From Verrucomicrobiales bacterium (GTDB lineage: Bacteria > Verrucomicrobiota > Verrucomicrobiia > Verrucomicrobiales > DEV007): a DNA stretch of 52,714 nt. Both the position numbers and the translations under genes were made by a program. Location: NCBI GenBank assembly GCA_028281705.1, contig JANQJH010000060.1, positions 1 to 52,714 of the forward strand, in the 5' to 3' direction. Positions 1 through 7,485 of the stretch are shown in pieces. Under the pieces are notes generated by a model. That model saw only the letters and a list, made by a program, of their open reading frames with translations, was not told where the DNA came from and did not search any database. Each line of letters opens with the position of its first letter. Position 1 is the first letter of the stretch.

Positions 1-25
1 AGAAGTTTTCCTGACAAAAAGGCGT

Positions 26-775
26 ATGGAGGAGATCCCAGCGTCGAGTGGCCCGGAGGGGAGAAGCGCTTCCACCGGCCCGAGGATCCATGACCTCCCG
101 GAGCCGGAACGGCCGCGTGAGCGACTGCGGCGTTTGGGGGCGGCGGCGCTGACGGATGCGGAGCTCTTGGCGATCTTTTTTCGCACCGGCCATCAGGGGA
201 TGAACGCCATCGCCATGGGCCGATCACTGGTGGAGAAGTACGGGAGCTTGCACGCGCTTTCCCGGCTGACGGTGGAGGAGCTGACCGGTTTCAATAAGGG
301 AATCGGCCCGGCGAAGGCAACGGAGCTGGTGGCCGTCTTTGAGATGGGACGCCGTTTGGCTCAGGAGCGGCTCATGGATGTCCCCTTGAACGAGCCCTCG
401 CTAATTTACGAATTCGTCGGTGCGGAGATGCAGCGACTCTCGAAGGAGTCCCTTCGAGTGCTCCTGGTGAACGCGCGGCTCCGGCTGGTGAAAGTAGAGA
501 TCATTTCTACGGGCAGCCTCAACGAAACCGTGGCCCATCCCCGCGATATCCTGCATCCGGTTCTGGTGCGGCAATGTCACGGATTCATCCTCTTGCACAA
601 TCACCCGTCCGGTGATCCCACGCCGAGCAGTGCCGACCGGCGCTTCACCCGGCGGGTGAGGGAGGCGGCGGAACTCATGCGTGTCGAGATGCTAGATCAC
701 CTGATTATCGGCCATCCATCAAAGCATGCCGAGGCCACGGGATTCTTCAGTTTCCGTGAACACGGCCTGCTTTAG
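26..775 (+). CDS. radC: RadC family JAB1/MPN (JAMM) domain protein
   Basis: 249 aa, the usual RadC length. The N-terminal block (about residues 20-55, with ERPRERL and LTDAELLAIFFRTG) and the helix-hairpin-helix-like stretch near residues 87-107 are typical of the family. The C-terminal half carries the metalloprotease-like JAMM signature H191-x-H193 followed by the S-x-x-D motif ending at D204. The cellular role of RadC proteins is unsettled; an early link to DNA repair in E. coli was withdrawn, and they are often associated with mobile elements. The ATG has no clear ribosome binding site, but the conserved N-terminal block needs a start at or very near here. It converges on the cyclase fragment downstream. 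Confidence 0.93.
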   Translation: MEEIPASSGPEGRSASTGPRIHDLPEPERPRERLRRLGAAALTDAELLAIFFRTGHQGMNAIAMGRSLVEKYGSLHALSRLTVEELTGFNKGIGPAKATELVAVFEMGRRLAQERLMDVPLNEPSLIYEFVGAEMQRLSKESLRVLLVNARLRLVKVEIISTGSLNETVAHPRDILHPVLVRQCHGFILLHNHPSGDPTPSSADRRFTRRVREAAELMRVEMLDHLIIGHPSKHAEATGFFSFREHGLL

Positions 776-785
776 TTAGCGAGGT

Positions 786-1160
786 TTAATGCGTTTTGCT
801 AACGTAATCCTCAATCGATCGGCGGACGGCAGCGATCTCTAGCTTGGGATGTGAATTGAGAGTGAACACCTCCATCGGATTTGATTGACCCTTAAGCGTC
901 TGTTTTCCAAGTGAGACGATACGCGGAGATGGTTTGGCGCTATCGATCACGCACGATCCCATGGTGAGGCGGACATCCAGGTCCCGGGTCATGGATTCCA
1001 GGCGAGCCGCCAAGTTGACCGTATTGCCGAGAATGGTGAAATTACGCTTGAGATCATCACCGACATTGCCCTCATAAACTTTCCCGTGGGTGAGACCGAC
1101 GCCACCGTAGAGGAGTCGATGTGCGCTGGCAGGGTCTGCTGCTTCACGCCGCCGACCCAT
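786..1160 (-). pseudogene. Truncated class III adenylate/guanylate cyclase (C-terminal half)
   Basis: The 124-residue reading frame matches only the second half of a class III nucleotide cyclase: GVGLTHGKVYEGNVG, then the xxLGNTVNLAARLE block with its transition-state Asn and Arg, then a tail with LKGQSNPMEVFTL. A tail of the same kind ends the intact cyclase at 5495-6403. The N-terminal half with both metal-binding Asp residues is absent; the sequence upstream is the end of the photolyase gene, which overlaps by 17 bp. The fragment cannot form the catalytic centre alone. I read it as a remnant left by a deletion or rearrangement, though translation coupled to the photolyase is possible. Confidence 0.75.
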
Positions 1161-2598
1161 TCTTGAGTGATTGGAAAGCTTCGAGCGCGCGGGTTCGTCC
1201 TTCAGTGTGTCCGATGAGTCGTGCGGGGTAGTTCTTTCCCAAGATCACCCCCATTCCACGAAGCTCGAGTTCGCCCAGTGCCCAGGGCTGGTGGATGAAT
1301 TTTGCGGGAACGTTCTTCAGTTCGGGCACCCACCGAGTGACGTATTTTCCCTGGGGATCGAACTTCTCGCCCTGTTTGATCGGATTGAAGACGCGGAAGT
1401 ACGGTGCGGCATCGGCGCCGCAGCCACCGACCCATTGCCAACCCAGTGTGTTGTTCGCCAAGTCTGCATCGACGAGGGTGTCCCAAAACCATCGAGCCCC
1501 CTCGATCCAATGCTGAAGCAGATGTTTGACGAGAAATGACCCCACGATCATGCGCACGCGATTGTGCATCCAGCCAGATTGCCAAAGTTGCCGTAGTCCG
1601 GCGTCGACGATGGGGTAACCGGTTTCACCTTGTTGCCAACGTCGAAGTGCTGCGTGATCTTCTTCCCAGGGAAACAGATCAAAGTGTTCGCGAAGCGGAC
1701 GTTCCGGCGTCCAGGGGTAGTGATGGAGCAAATGATAGGCGAACTCACGCCAGATGATTTGTCGCATGACTCCGGCATGAATCGCCGGAGCCTCTTCGCT
1801 GGCCTTGTCGAGTGTGTGCCAGATTTCTCGGACACCGATCTGCCCGAAGTGGAGGAAAGGGGAAAGTGCGGTCGTGGCGTCCTCGGATGGGAAATCCCGC
1901 CGTTCGAGATAGGATGGAGCATCATGGTGGACGAATTTGCGAAGTCGCTTGATCGCCGCATCTCGGGATGGGGTGCCCCAGCGTTGTTTGATTCCCGAGT
2001 CCCAGGCGACCGAGGGGAGCAAATCCAGTTCTGCCAATTCCAGGGAAGCCGGCCAGGCACGGGGCGATTTGGCGGCCCCGAGATCGACGCGTTTCGGCGC
2101 GGGCACCGTTAGGGTCTGGATGTGTTTCCACATCGGTGTGAAGACCTGGAATGGCTTTCCCGCTTTGTTTGCCACCGCTTCAGGCGAGAAGAGGAGAGAA
2201 CTCTCGTGGGACTCCGCTCGAATCCCTTTTGCTTCCAGTGCCCGTTGAACTTTGGCATCACGACTCGCGGCGAATGGCTCGTGCCTCCGATTCCAGTAGA
2301 CCGCATCGGCGTTGCCTTGGTCGACCACATCAAGCAGGACTTCCAGACTCGAGGTGCCACGGGCGTCCCTCAGAATCAGCTTCAGTCCCGTGGCTTCGAG
2401 TTGGTCCCTGAGATCGGCCAGCGCGTGGTGAAGCCACCATTTCGTGGCCCCACCAGGCGGCCACTTCTGTTCCTCTTGCGGGGCCCAGATGAAGACGGGA
2501 ACGATGGGTTTGCCTCGAGCGATGGCTGCAGCCAGGACAGAGTTGTCCTCAAGACGCAGATCTTGTCGGAGCCAGAGCACAGTACACGCCATCGACAA
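1144..2598 (-). CDS. phrB: Deoxyribodipyrimidine photolyase (class I, FAD-binding)
   Basis: 484 aa, a normal length for class I CPD photolyase. The N-terminal Rossmann-like antenna domain opens with TVLWLRQDLRLEDN, and the C-terminal FAD-binding domain contains SGWMHNRVRMIVGSFLVK and the flavin-site block CGADAAPYFRVFNP. The enzyme uses blue light and reduced FAD to split cyclobutane pyrimidine dimers. The tryptophan-rich segment LGWQWVGG fits the electron-transfer chain. The start could be the first or the third codon (both Met). The gene stands alone apart from its overlap with the cyclase fragment. Confidence 0.93.
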   Translation of the reverse strand: MSMACTVLWLRQDLRLEDNSVLAAAIARGKPIVPVFIWAPQEEQKWPPGGATKWWLHHALADLRDQLEATGLKLILRDARGTSSLEVLLDVVDQGNADAVYWNRRHEPFAASRDAKVQRALEAKGIRAESHESSLLFSPEAVANKAGKPFQVFTPMWKHIQTLTVPAPKRVDLGAAKSPRAWPASLELAELDLLPSVAWDSGIKQRWGTPSRDAAIKRLRKFVHHDAPSYLERRDFPSEDATTALSPFLHFGQIGVREIWHTLDKASEEAPAIHAGVMRQIIWREFAYHLLHHYPWTPERPLREHFDLFPWEEDHAALRRWQQGETGYPIVDAGLRQLWQSGWMHNRVRMIVGSFLVKHLLQHWIEGARWFWDTLVDADLANNTLGWQWVGGCGADAAPYFRVFNPIKQGEKFDPQGKYVTRWVPELKNVPAKFIHQPWALGELELRGMGVILGKNYPARLIGHTEGRTRALEAFQSLKNGSAA

Positions 2599-3042
2599 CT
2601 ATCTGGTTAGAGCTTCGGTGTCTTTGCCGGCGTGTTGATCGGCCTGGGAGGAAGTGAGGCTCGGAAGGAAAGCCCCACGGGCGGCGAGAATGGGATTCAT
2701 CGGATTGGGAGTGTTCTCTGAATTGTTATTCGACTGCTCTCTGCGGTGTTGCTTCCTCTTTACGGTTCTGATTTGCGGTCGGATTTCCTTGTTTTAGATC
2801 AGCTGACCCGATCTGGTACGCCGTGAATCAGTAAGGAGAACAAACGCTAGCCTAGACTCCCGCGATCCTCGTTGGCGAGGCGAGACGACGAGATGATTGG
2901 TTTCTCTGACGGAAAATTCTGAGCGTCGAAGGAATCCAAGACTCAAATTGATGCGTAGATAGCTCAACGTGAAAGACAAGACTTCTTGAAAGCAAATCAC
3001 GAGGGGCTCGACAGACTCTTGCCGCTCGAAGTTGAACAGCGT
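2599..3042. other. Intergenic region without recognised gene
   Basis: This 444-base stretch separates the photolyase from the DoxX-like gene, which are divergently transcribed, so it should hold both promoters. I see no convincing coding sequence, RNA gene or strong consensus promoter in it. An ATG at 2986 could extend the DoxX-like gene by 19 residues, but those residues are not hydrophobic and do not look like part of that family. Confidence 0.5.
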
Positions 3043-3414
3043 ATGAATTCATTGATAGTGATACTACAGATCGCCATTGCCATGACGATTTTGAACGTTT
3101 GGTTGTTCCGGTTCAACCGTCCGACTCCATGGCGTGGCGGCAATGCCACGGATATGAAGCAAGAATTTGGCGTCTACGGTCTTCCGGGCTGGTGCGTAAC
3201 CGTGATCGGGATTTTCAAGATCACCTGTGCAGCACTCTTGATTGCCGGGGTCTGGATCCCTGAAGTGACCAGGTTCGCGGCGGCAGGACTTGGAGTCTTG
3301 ATGCTCTCTGCGGTGGCGATGCATGTGAAGGTCAAGGACCCCTTACGGAAGTCGATGCCTGCAGTGGTTCTTTTCATTCTGTGCCTAGTTGTGGGGAGCG
3401 CCGTTCACCGATAA
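3043..3414 (+). CDS. DoxX-like family membrane protein
   Basis: From the ATG at 3043 the product is 123 aa with four hydrophobic segments. The pattern fits the DoxX_2-like family: a first helix at the N-terminus, a GVYGLPGW segment, then a helix pair around the ITCAALLIAGVW and AAAGLGVLMLSAVAMHVKVKDP segments. Members are small inner-membrane proteins of mostly unknown function. The longer form from 2986 adds a charged, non-membrane N-terminus, so I prefer 3043. No ribosome binding site is evident for either start. It converges on the Ig-domain gene. Confidence 0.7.
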   Translation: MNSLIVILQIAIAMTILNVWLFRFNRPTPWRGGNATDMKQEFGVYGLPGWCVTVIGIFKITCAALLIAGVWIPEVTRFAAAGLGVLMLSAVAMHVKVKDPLRKSMPAVVLFILCLVVGSAVHR

Positions 3415-3428
3415 GACCGACAACCGCC

Positions 3429-3444
3429 GGCCAACTGATTGGCC
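3429..3444. terminator. Possible bidirectional hairpin between convergent genes
   Basis: A perfect 6-bp inverted repeat, GGCCAA-CTGA-TTGGCC, lies in the 60-base gap between the convergent DoxX-like and Ig-domain genes. No T-run follows on either strand, so it would be a weak terminator at most. Confidence 0.3.
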
Positions 3445-3474
3445 TTCAAGCCGGAGCCGGTGGTTTCCAACAGG

Positions 3475-5253
3475 CTATCCTCGGCTGGCACGATAATAGC
3501 GTTGCACGATTTCGGCGGTGATTTCCGTGTCCGTATGCACTACTTCCGTTTGGCCCTCGGCCACGGTTCCGGTGGCCAGTTCCTCCCAGGTGACGAGATC
3601 TTCTGATTTCTCGATGAGGTAATTTTCCCCGGCGGCGGCTGGAAAGGCGAGGACGATGCCTTCGGCCGTGCGCTCGACCCGGGTGATGTGGAAATCGGCA
3701 GTGGCGGGAGGTTCAGCAACGAGGGCGAATCCTTTGGTCGCATGATCGATGGTACCAACCAAAGTCACGGCGCCTTCATGGGACACGAGGTGAAAGGCGT
3801 CTTCGTCGGCGAGAAGAAACTGACCATCGCCCAGGTAGGTGAGAGCTTTTCCCTCCTTCCATTCGCCCTGAACCTGGATGGGCGTGACGGTTTGGTTGGG
3901 GGGATCGATGGTCTCGAATACTTGGGATTGCGGGGCCGGTCCCCCGGAGGCGTGGAAGAAGAGGCCGCGATCCGGATCGAATGCCAGGGTCTCACCCTCG
4001 TCTCCATTTCCCAAGGCGAGGATCTCGGTTGCGGCGCCGGTAAGCTTGTCGATGAGGTAGAGCGTCTCCGGCGCGGGGGCGCCTTTGTCCTCACCCGTGA
4101 CGCCCCAGAGCTGTCCTTCGGCGTCGAAGGCGATGGCGGCGAACTTGATGAGGATTTCCGTCGACGGAACGCCGACGAGGACGGCCTGGCCCGTCTCCGG
4201 GTCCAGGGTGGCGAGCACGCGATCGTTAGGCTCGTTGTTAGGCGGACTGTCCAGTTTGAGCACGGCGAAGAGTTCTCCCGTGGTAGGATCGGTAGCCAAT
4301 CCCGCGCCTCCGGTGACGTTGTGACCCTCCATGGTGATGGGAAGGGATTGCGTCGTCGCGGCGTCCGGTCCAATGGCATGGAGAACGCTTTCGCGGACGG
4401 CCAGGGAGTAGAGTCGCTGCCCCGGGGGGATGGGAATCTCCTGAGTGGCGACCTGCACCTGAGCGGTGGAGGAAATCTCGCCGCCCGCATTGGCGATCTT
4501 CACCGTGTAGACACCAGCGTCCGCCGGGGTCACCTCGTCTAACTGAAGCGTGGAGCTGTCGCTTTCCGGGATGGGAGCGCCATCCTTGTCCCAGGCGTAG
4601 ACGAGGGCCTCGCCCTCGGCTTGGACGGTGAGACTGAGCGATTCTCCAGCGGAGACCACTTGATCGGTTAGGGGCGCGGTGAGCACCGGCGCTGCGGTGA
4701 CGTCGCCAGCGACGTTGATCGTGAGCATGTAGGTGGGCGAGGCGTCGCCTCCAAAATTGACGTGGTGGAAGGCTGTGATCTCCACGGAGAAGGTGCCGGG
4801 TGTTGTGGGAACTCCTTGGAGGAGTGCCAGGCTGCTCGAGAGGGGAAAGGTTTCATCGTCGTAGATGATGCCGGGCGGGAGGCCTTCGATGCGGTAGGAG
4901 CGCGCTTTTTTGCCCGGGATGGAAGCGGTGAATCCCCAGGCGAAGTCTTCGCCCACGTTGGCCTCCGCCGGATTGGTCGAGCCCTCGGTCGGGGTGACTA
5001 CGGGAGCGGTGGCGCCGGTAACGGCGTGGGTGCCGGCGAAGCTCACGGCCGATGTCACGGTGGTGAACTTGAAGATATGGGCCAGGCGAGGGGCGGAGAG
5101 CGCGAGCTGGGCGTCGGTCAGGATCTTGACCAGGGGCGTGCGCTGCAGGAGGAGAATCAAGAGACTGGCGAGGTAGGCCAGGCGTGCGTTCCAGAGGCGG
5201 TAGTAAGTGAGGGCGATGAACGATCGAGAGCGATCGAGAGTCGGGTAGCTCAT
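3475..5253 (-). CDS. Immunoglobulin-domain surface protein with verrucomicrobial-type membrane N-terminus
   Basis: From the ATG at 5253 the product is 592 aa. The frame stays open 69 codons further upstream, but the segment starting MSYPTLDRSRSFIALTYYR is the N-terminus I associate with a family of verrucomicrobial exported proteins. A hydrophobic stretch (about residues 20-40) follows and serves as signal or anchor. Next come an Ig-like fold (about 100-180), a classic Ig domain with the D-A-G-V-Y-T-V ending (about 185-265), a beta-propeller-like middle with repeated DPxTGxL units, and a C-terminal domain ending in RYYRASRG. It is probably a cell-surface adhesin or structural protein. It is divergent from the FHA-cyclase gene. 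Confidence 0.75.
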   Translation of the reverse strand: MSYPTLDRSRSFIALTYYRLWNARLAYLASLLILLLQRTPLVKILTDAQLALSAPRLAHIFKFTTVTSAVSFAGTHAVTGATAPVVTPTEGSTNPAEANVGEDFAWGFTASIPGKKARSYRIEGLPPGIIYDDETFPLSSSLALLQGVPTTPGTFSVEITAFHHVNFGGDASPTYMLTINVAGDVTAAPVLTAPLTDQVVSAGESLSLTVQAEGEALVYAWDKDGAPIPESDSSTLQLDEVTPADAGVYTVKIANAGGEISSTAQVQVATQEIPIPPGQRLYSLAVRESVLHAIGPDAATTQSLPITMEGHNVTGGAGLATDPTTGELFAVLKLDSPPNNEPNDRVLATLDPETGQAVLVGVPSTEILIKFAAIAFDAEGQLWGVTGEDKGAPAPETLYLIDKLTGAATEILALGNGDEGETLAFDPDRGLFFHASGGPAPQSQVFETIDPPNQTVTPIQVQGEWKEGKALTYLGDGQFLLADEDAFHLVSHEGAVTLVGTIDHATKGFALVAEPPATADFHITRVERTAEGIVLAFPAAAGENYLIEKSEDLVTWEELATGTVAEGQTEVVHTDTEITAEIVQRYYRASRG

Positions 5254-5494
5254 GAGGGTGACTGTCGTGGGGGTTGGGTTTGGGGAGGGGAAATCGGTCG
5301 ATTCGTCCGCGTAGGACTCGGCGACAATCGGTGACTGTGTACCGGGAATTGCCGCCGGTCGAGTTCGAGATTGCGCTTCCCTACGAGAACGCGAATTCAC
5401 CTTGTCTGCCACCGCAAAGCTGATCTCGATGGAAGCGAAACCGGCAATTCCACTTCTCAACGGGCGGGATCGAGACTATGGAGGAGACAGAGAA

Positions 5495-6403
5495 ATGGCG
5501 GAACTAGTCAGTGTGGAAGATGGGACTCGATGGGAACTCGGGGATGCCTGTGTCATTGGGCGAACGGCGAGCGCCGACGTTCAGATCGCCAACCGCAAGG
5601 TCTCCCGGGAGCATGCCATGATCCGCCGCAGTGCCGACGGCTTTTCTCTCTACGATCTGGACAGCGCCAATGGCAGCCAGGTGAATGGGGTGGCCGTGCG
5701 GCAGCCGGTGCGATTGCAGGATGGAGACATTGTTCGGATTGGTGCGCTCGATTTGATTTTTGCCGAGTCCTCGGGTTCGCCGGTGAAGATGCCGGAGGAG
5801 GAAGAGGAAGATGAAACCATGGCGACACTCTTCCAGGTTGAGGAGGTTCGCATGGCTGTCCTGGTGGCCGATCTCAAGGGCTACACCGGTCTCTCAGAGA
5901 AACTGAGCGAGGCCGAGCTGGCCGATCTTTTGGCGCCCTGGTACCGTGAGTGTGAGGAGATCATCGAGCGGGCCGGCGGCGAACTGGACAAGTTCATCGG
6001 TGATGGTGTTTTTGCCTATTGGCGCAATCCTGATCTCTCGGTGTGCCAACGCGTGGTAGAGGCAGCGCGTGGGCTGCGGGCGAGCCCGACGAATCTGTCG
6101 CCCGAGCAGGAGCAACTGATCGAAAGCCGGGGCATCGAATTGCAGTGTGGCGTGGGACTTCATTCCGGACGGGCGGCCGTTGGAGCCATGAGCCGGGGTA
6201 ACCAGACCGCCTTGGGCGGCGCCATCAACATTGCTTTTCGCATCGAAGGCCTGACGCGAAAACTGGGATCCTCCATCGTGGCCAGCAAAGCGTTCGTGTC
6301 CTACTGGGAAGGCGATGAGGATGCGTTGTTTGCCTCCTGTGGCGAACATGAGCTCAAGGGCTGTTCGCTTCCCGTCGAGGTGTTCGCTTTGGCTGAGACT
6401 TAG
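5495..6403 (+). CDS. FHA domain-adenylate cyclase fusion protein
   Basis: 302 aa from the ATG at 5495, chosen because a strong ribosome binding site (GGAGGAGA, 5480-5487) precedes it; the frame is open back to 5402. Residues 1-95 form an FHA phosphothreonine-binding domain (G22-R23, S38-x-x-H40, N59-G60). An acidic linker of about 10 Glu/Asp follows, then a class III cyclase domain (about 118-300) with both metal-binding aspartates (D126, D170), K166 at the purine-specificity position, and transition-state N245 and R249. All catalytic residues are present, so it should make cAMP from ATP. The FHA domain suggests control by a Ser/Thr kinase. No transmembrane segment is visible. Confidence 0.9.
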   Translation: MAELVSVEDGTRWELGDACVIGRTASADVQIANRKVSREHAMIRRSADGFSLYDLDSANGSQVNGVAVRQPVRLQDGDIVRIGALDLIFAESSGSPVKMPEEEEEDETMATLFQVEEVRMAVLVADLKGYTGLSEKLSEAELADLLAPWYRECEEIIERAGGELDKFIGDGVFAYWRNPDLSVCQRVVEAARGLRASPTNLSPEQEQLIESRGIELQCGVGLHSGRAAVGAMSRGNQTALGGAINIAFRIEGLTRKLGSSIVASKAFVSYWEGDEDALFASCGEHELKGCSLPVEVFALAET

Positions 6404-6461
6404 ATCACCATTTGTCGAGACCGGATCCTTGGAGAATCCTCGCTCTCGTGTATTAGTTCGT

Positions 6462-6716
6462 ATGGCGGTCGACGACGACAGTTCGACTTTTGATCCCGAA
6501 GCCCTGGTCGAACCAGAGTGGCTTGAATGGTATCGCAAGACGCCGCTGGAGAGATTTGAGGCCAGCGAGGAGCTGTGGAAGATCTATCTGGAACTCGGCG
6601 GTTCGCTGGAACCGGATCCCGATCCGGAGAGTCCGTTTTGGAGTCGCGAGGAACTCGAGCAATTTGCCAAAGATGCCATCGAGTCCAAGCGCCGTGCTTT
6701 TCGCAATGACGATTGA
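6462..6716 (+). CDS. Small conserved protein paired with nucleotidyltransferase
   Basis: 84 aa, acidic and Trp/Glu-rich (PEWLEWYRKTPLERFEASEELW, then PDPDPESPFWSREEL). I know this type of protein as the first gene of a two-gene unit with a nucleotidyltransferase of the kind found just downstream; such pairs have toxin-antitoxin-like organisation, but the function is not established. The stop overlaps the region where the next gene starts (TTG at 6713 or ATG at 6725). The ATG at 6462 begins the conserved part; upstream in-frame residues overlap the cyclase gene and look like shadow sequence. Confidence 0.65.
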   Translation: MAVDDDSSTFDPEALVEPEWLEWYRKTPLERFEASEELWKIYLELGGSLEPDPDPESPFWSREELEQFAKDAIESKRRAFRNDD

Positions 6717-6724
6717 TTGATTCC

Positions 6725-7480
6725 ATGGTTCCGGCGTCGGTCAGATTTGTCTTGGAAACCATGGCCAAGCGACAGGTCCGATGTCTTCTTATGGGAGGTC
6801 AGGCCTGCGTCATCCACGGTGCGGCTGAGTTCAGTAAGGATATTGATTTCGTGGTGCCGCTCGATGAGAAGAACCTCGATTGCATGCGACTGGCCTTGCA
6901 GGACCTCAAAGCTGAAGTGATCGCGATCCCTCCGTTTGAATCACGGTTCCTCGCCGATGGTCTGGCGGTCCATTTTCGGTCCAAACATCCGAGATCCAAT
7001 GGGCTCTGGATCGATATCATGACCCAGATGCGGAACGTTGATTCTTTTGATAGGCTCTGGGATCGGCGGGAAACGATCGATACGCCCCGCGGGCCGATCG
7101 ACTTTCTTGGCGTGTGGGATTTGATCCGAGCCAAGAAGACCCAGCGGTCAAAGGATTGGCCCATGATTGAGTGATTGGGTGAAGTGCATTTCCTGGCCCA
7201 CCGCGGTAATGAGCCCATCGTCGAGGAACACATTGATTTTTGGCTACTGGAGCTGCGGAGCCCGGAGTTTCTGATGGAAGCTGTGCGTCGTTTTGATCGT
7301 CGTGCCGCGACTCTTCAATCGCGGCGAGATCTTTTAAAAATCGCCGCGAGAGGGGATCTCCCCTCGTTGCGGACTGCGTTACTCGATGAGATGGAGGCAG
7401 AGAAAGAGGCCGATCGCCGGTACTGGCAACCCCTTAAAAGACAGCTATCAGAACTGCGGCGTGAACGCCGCAATGACTAG
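6725..7480 (+). pseudogene. Nucleotidyltransferase-like protein interrupted by one in-frame TGA
   Basis: The first part (codons from 6725) has the nucleotidyltransferase pattern LLMGGQACVIHGAAEF-S-K-D-I-D, with the G-G and D-x-D metal-binding motif, then LWDRRETI and AKKTQRSKDWPMIE. A TGA at 7172-7174 stops translation. The same frame then runs on without a break to 7480 with FWLLELRSPEFL and EADRRYWQPLK, which is how full-length members of this family end. One nonsense change, for example CGA (Arg) to TGA, explains it. The intact length would be about 251 codons. The alternatives are a sequencing error, readthrough, or two separate polypeptides. Confidence 0.75.
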
Positions 7481-7485
7481 CTGTT

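Noticed and set aside
3688..4542. Long plus-strand frame of 284 codons opposite the Ig-domain gene
   Set aside because: Antisense shadow of a GC-rich coding sequence; low-complexity Gly/Glu-rich translation with no recognisable motif.
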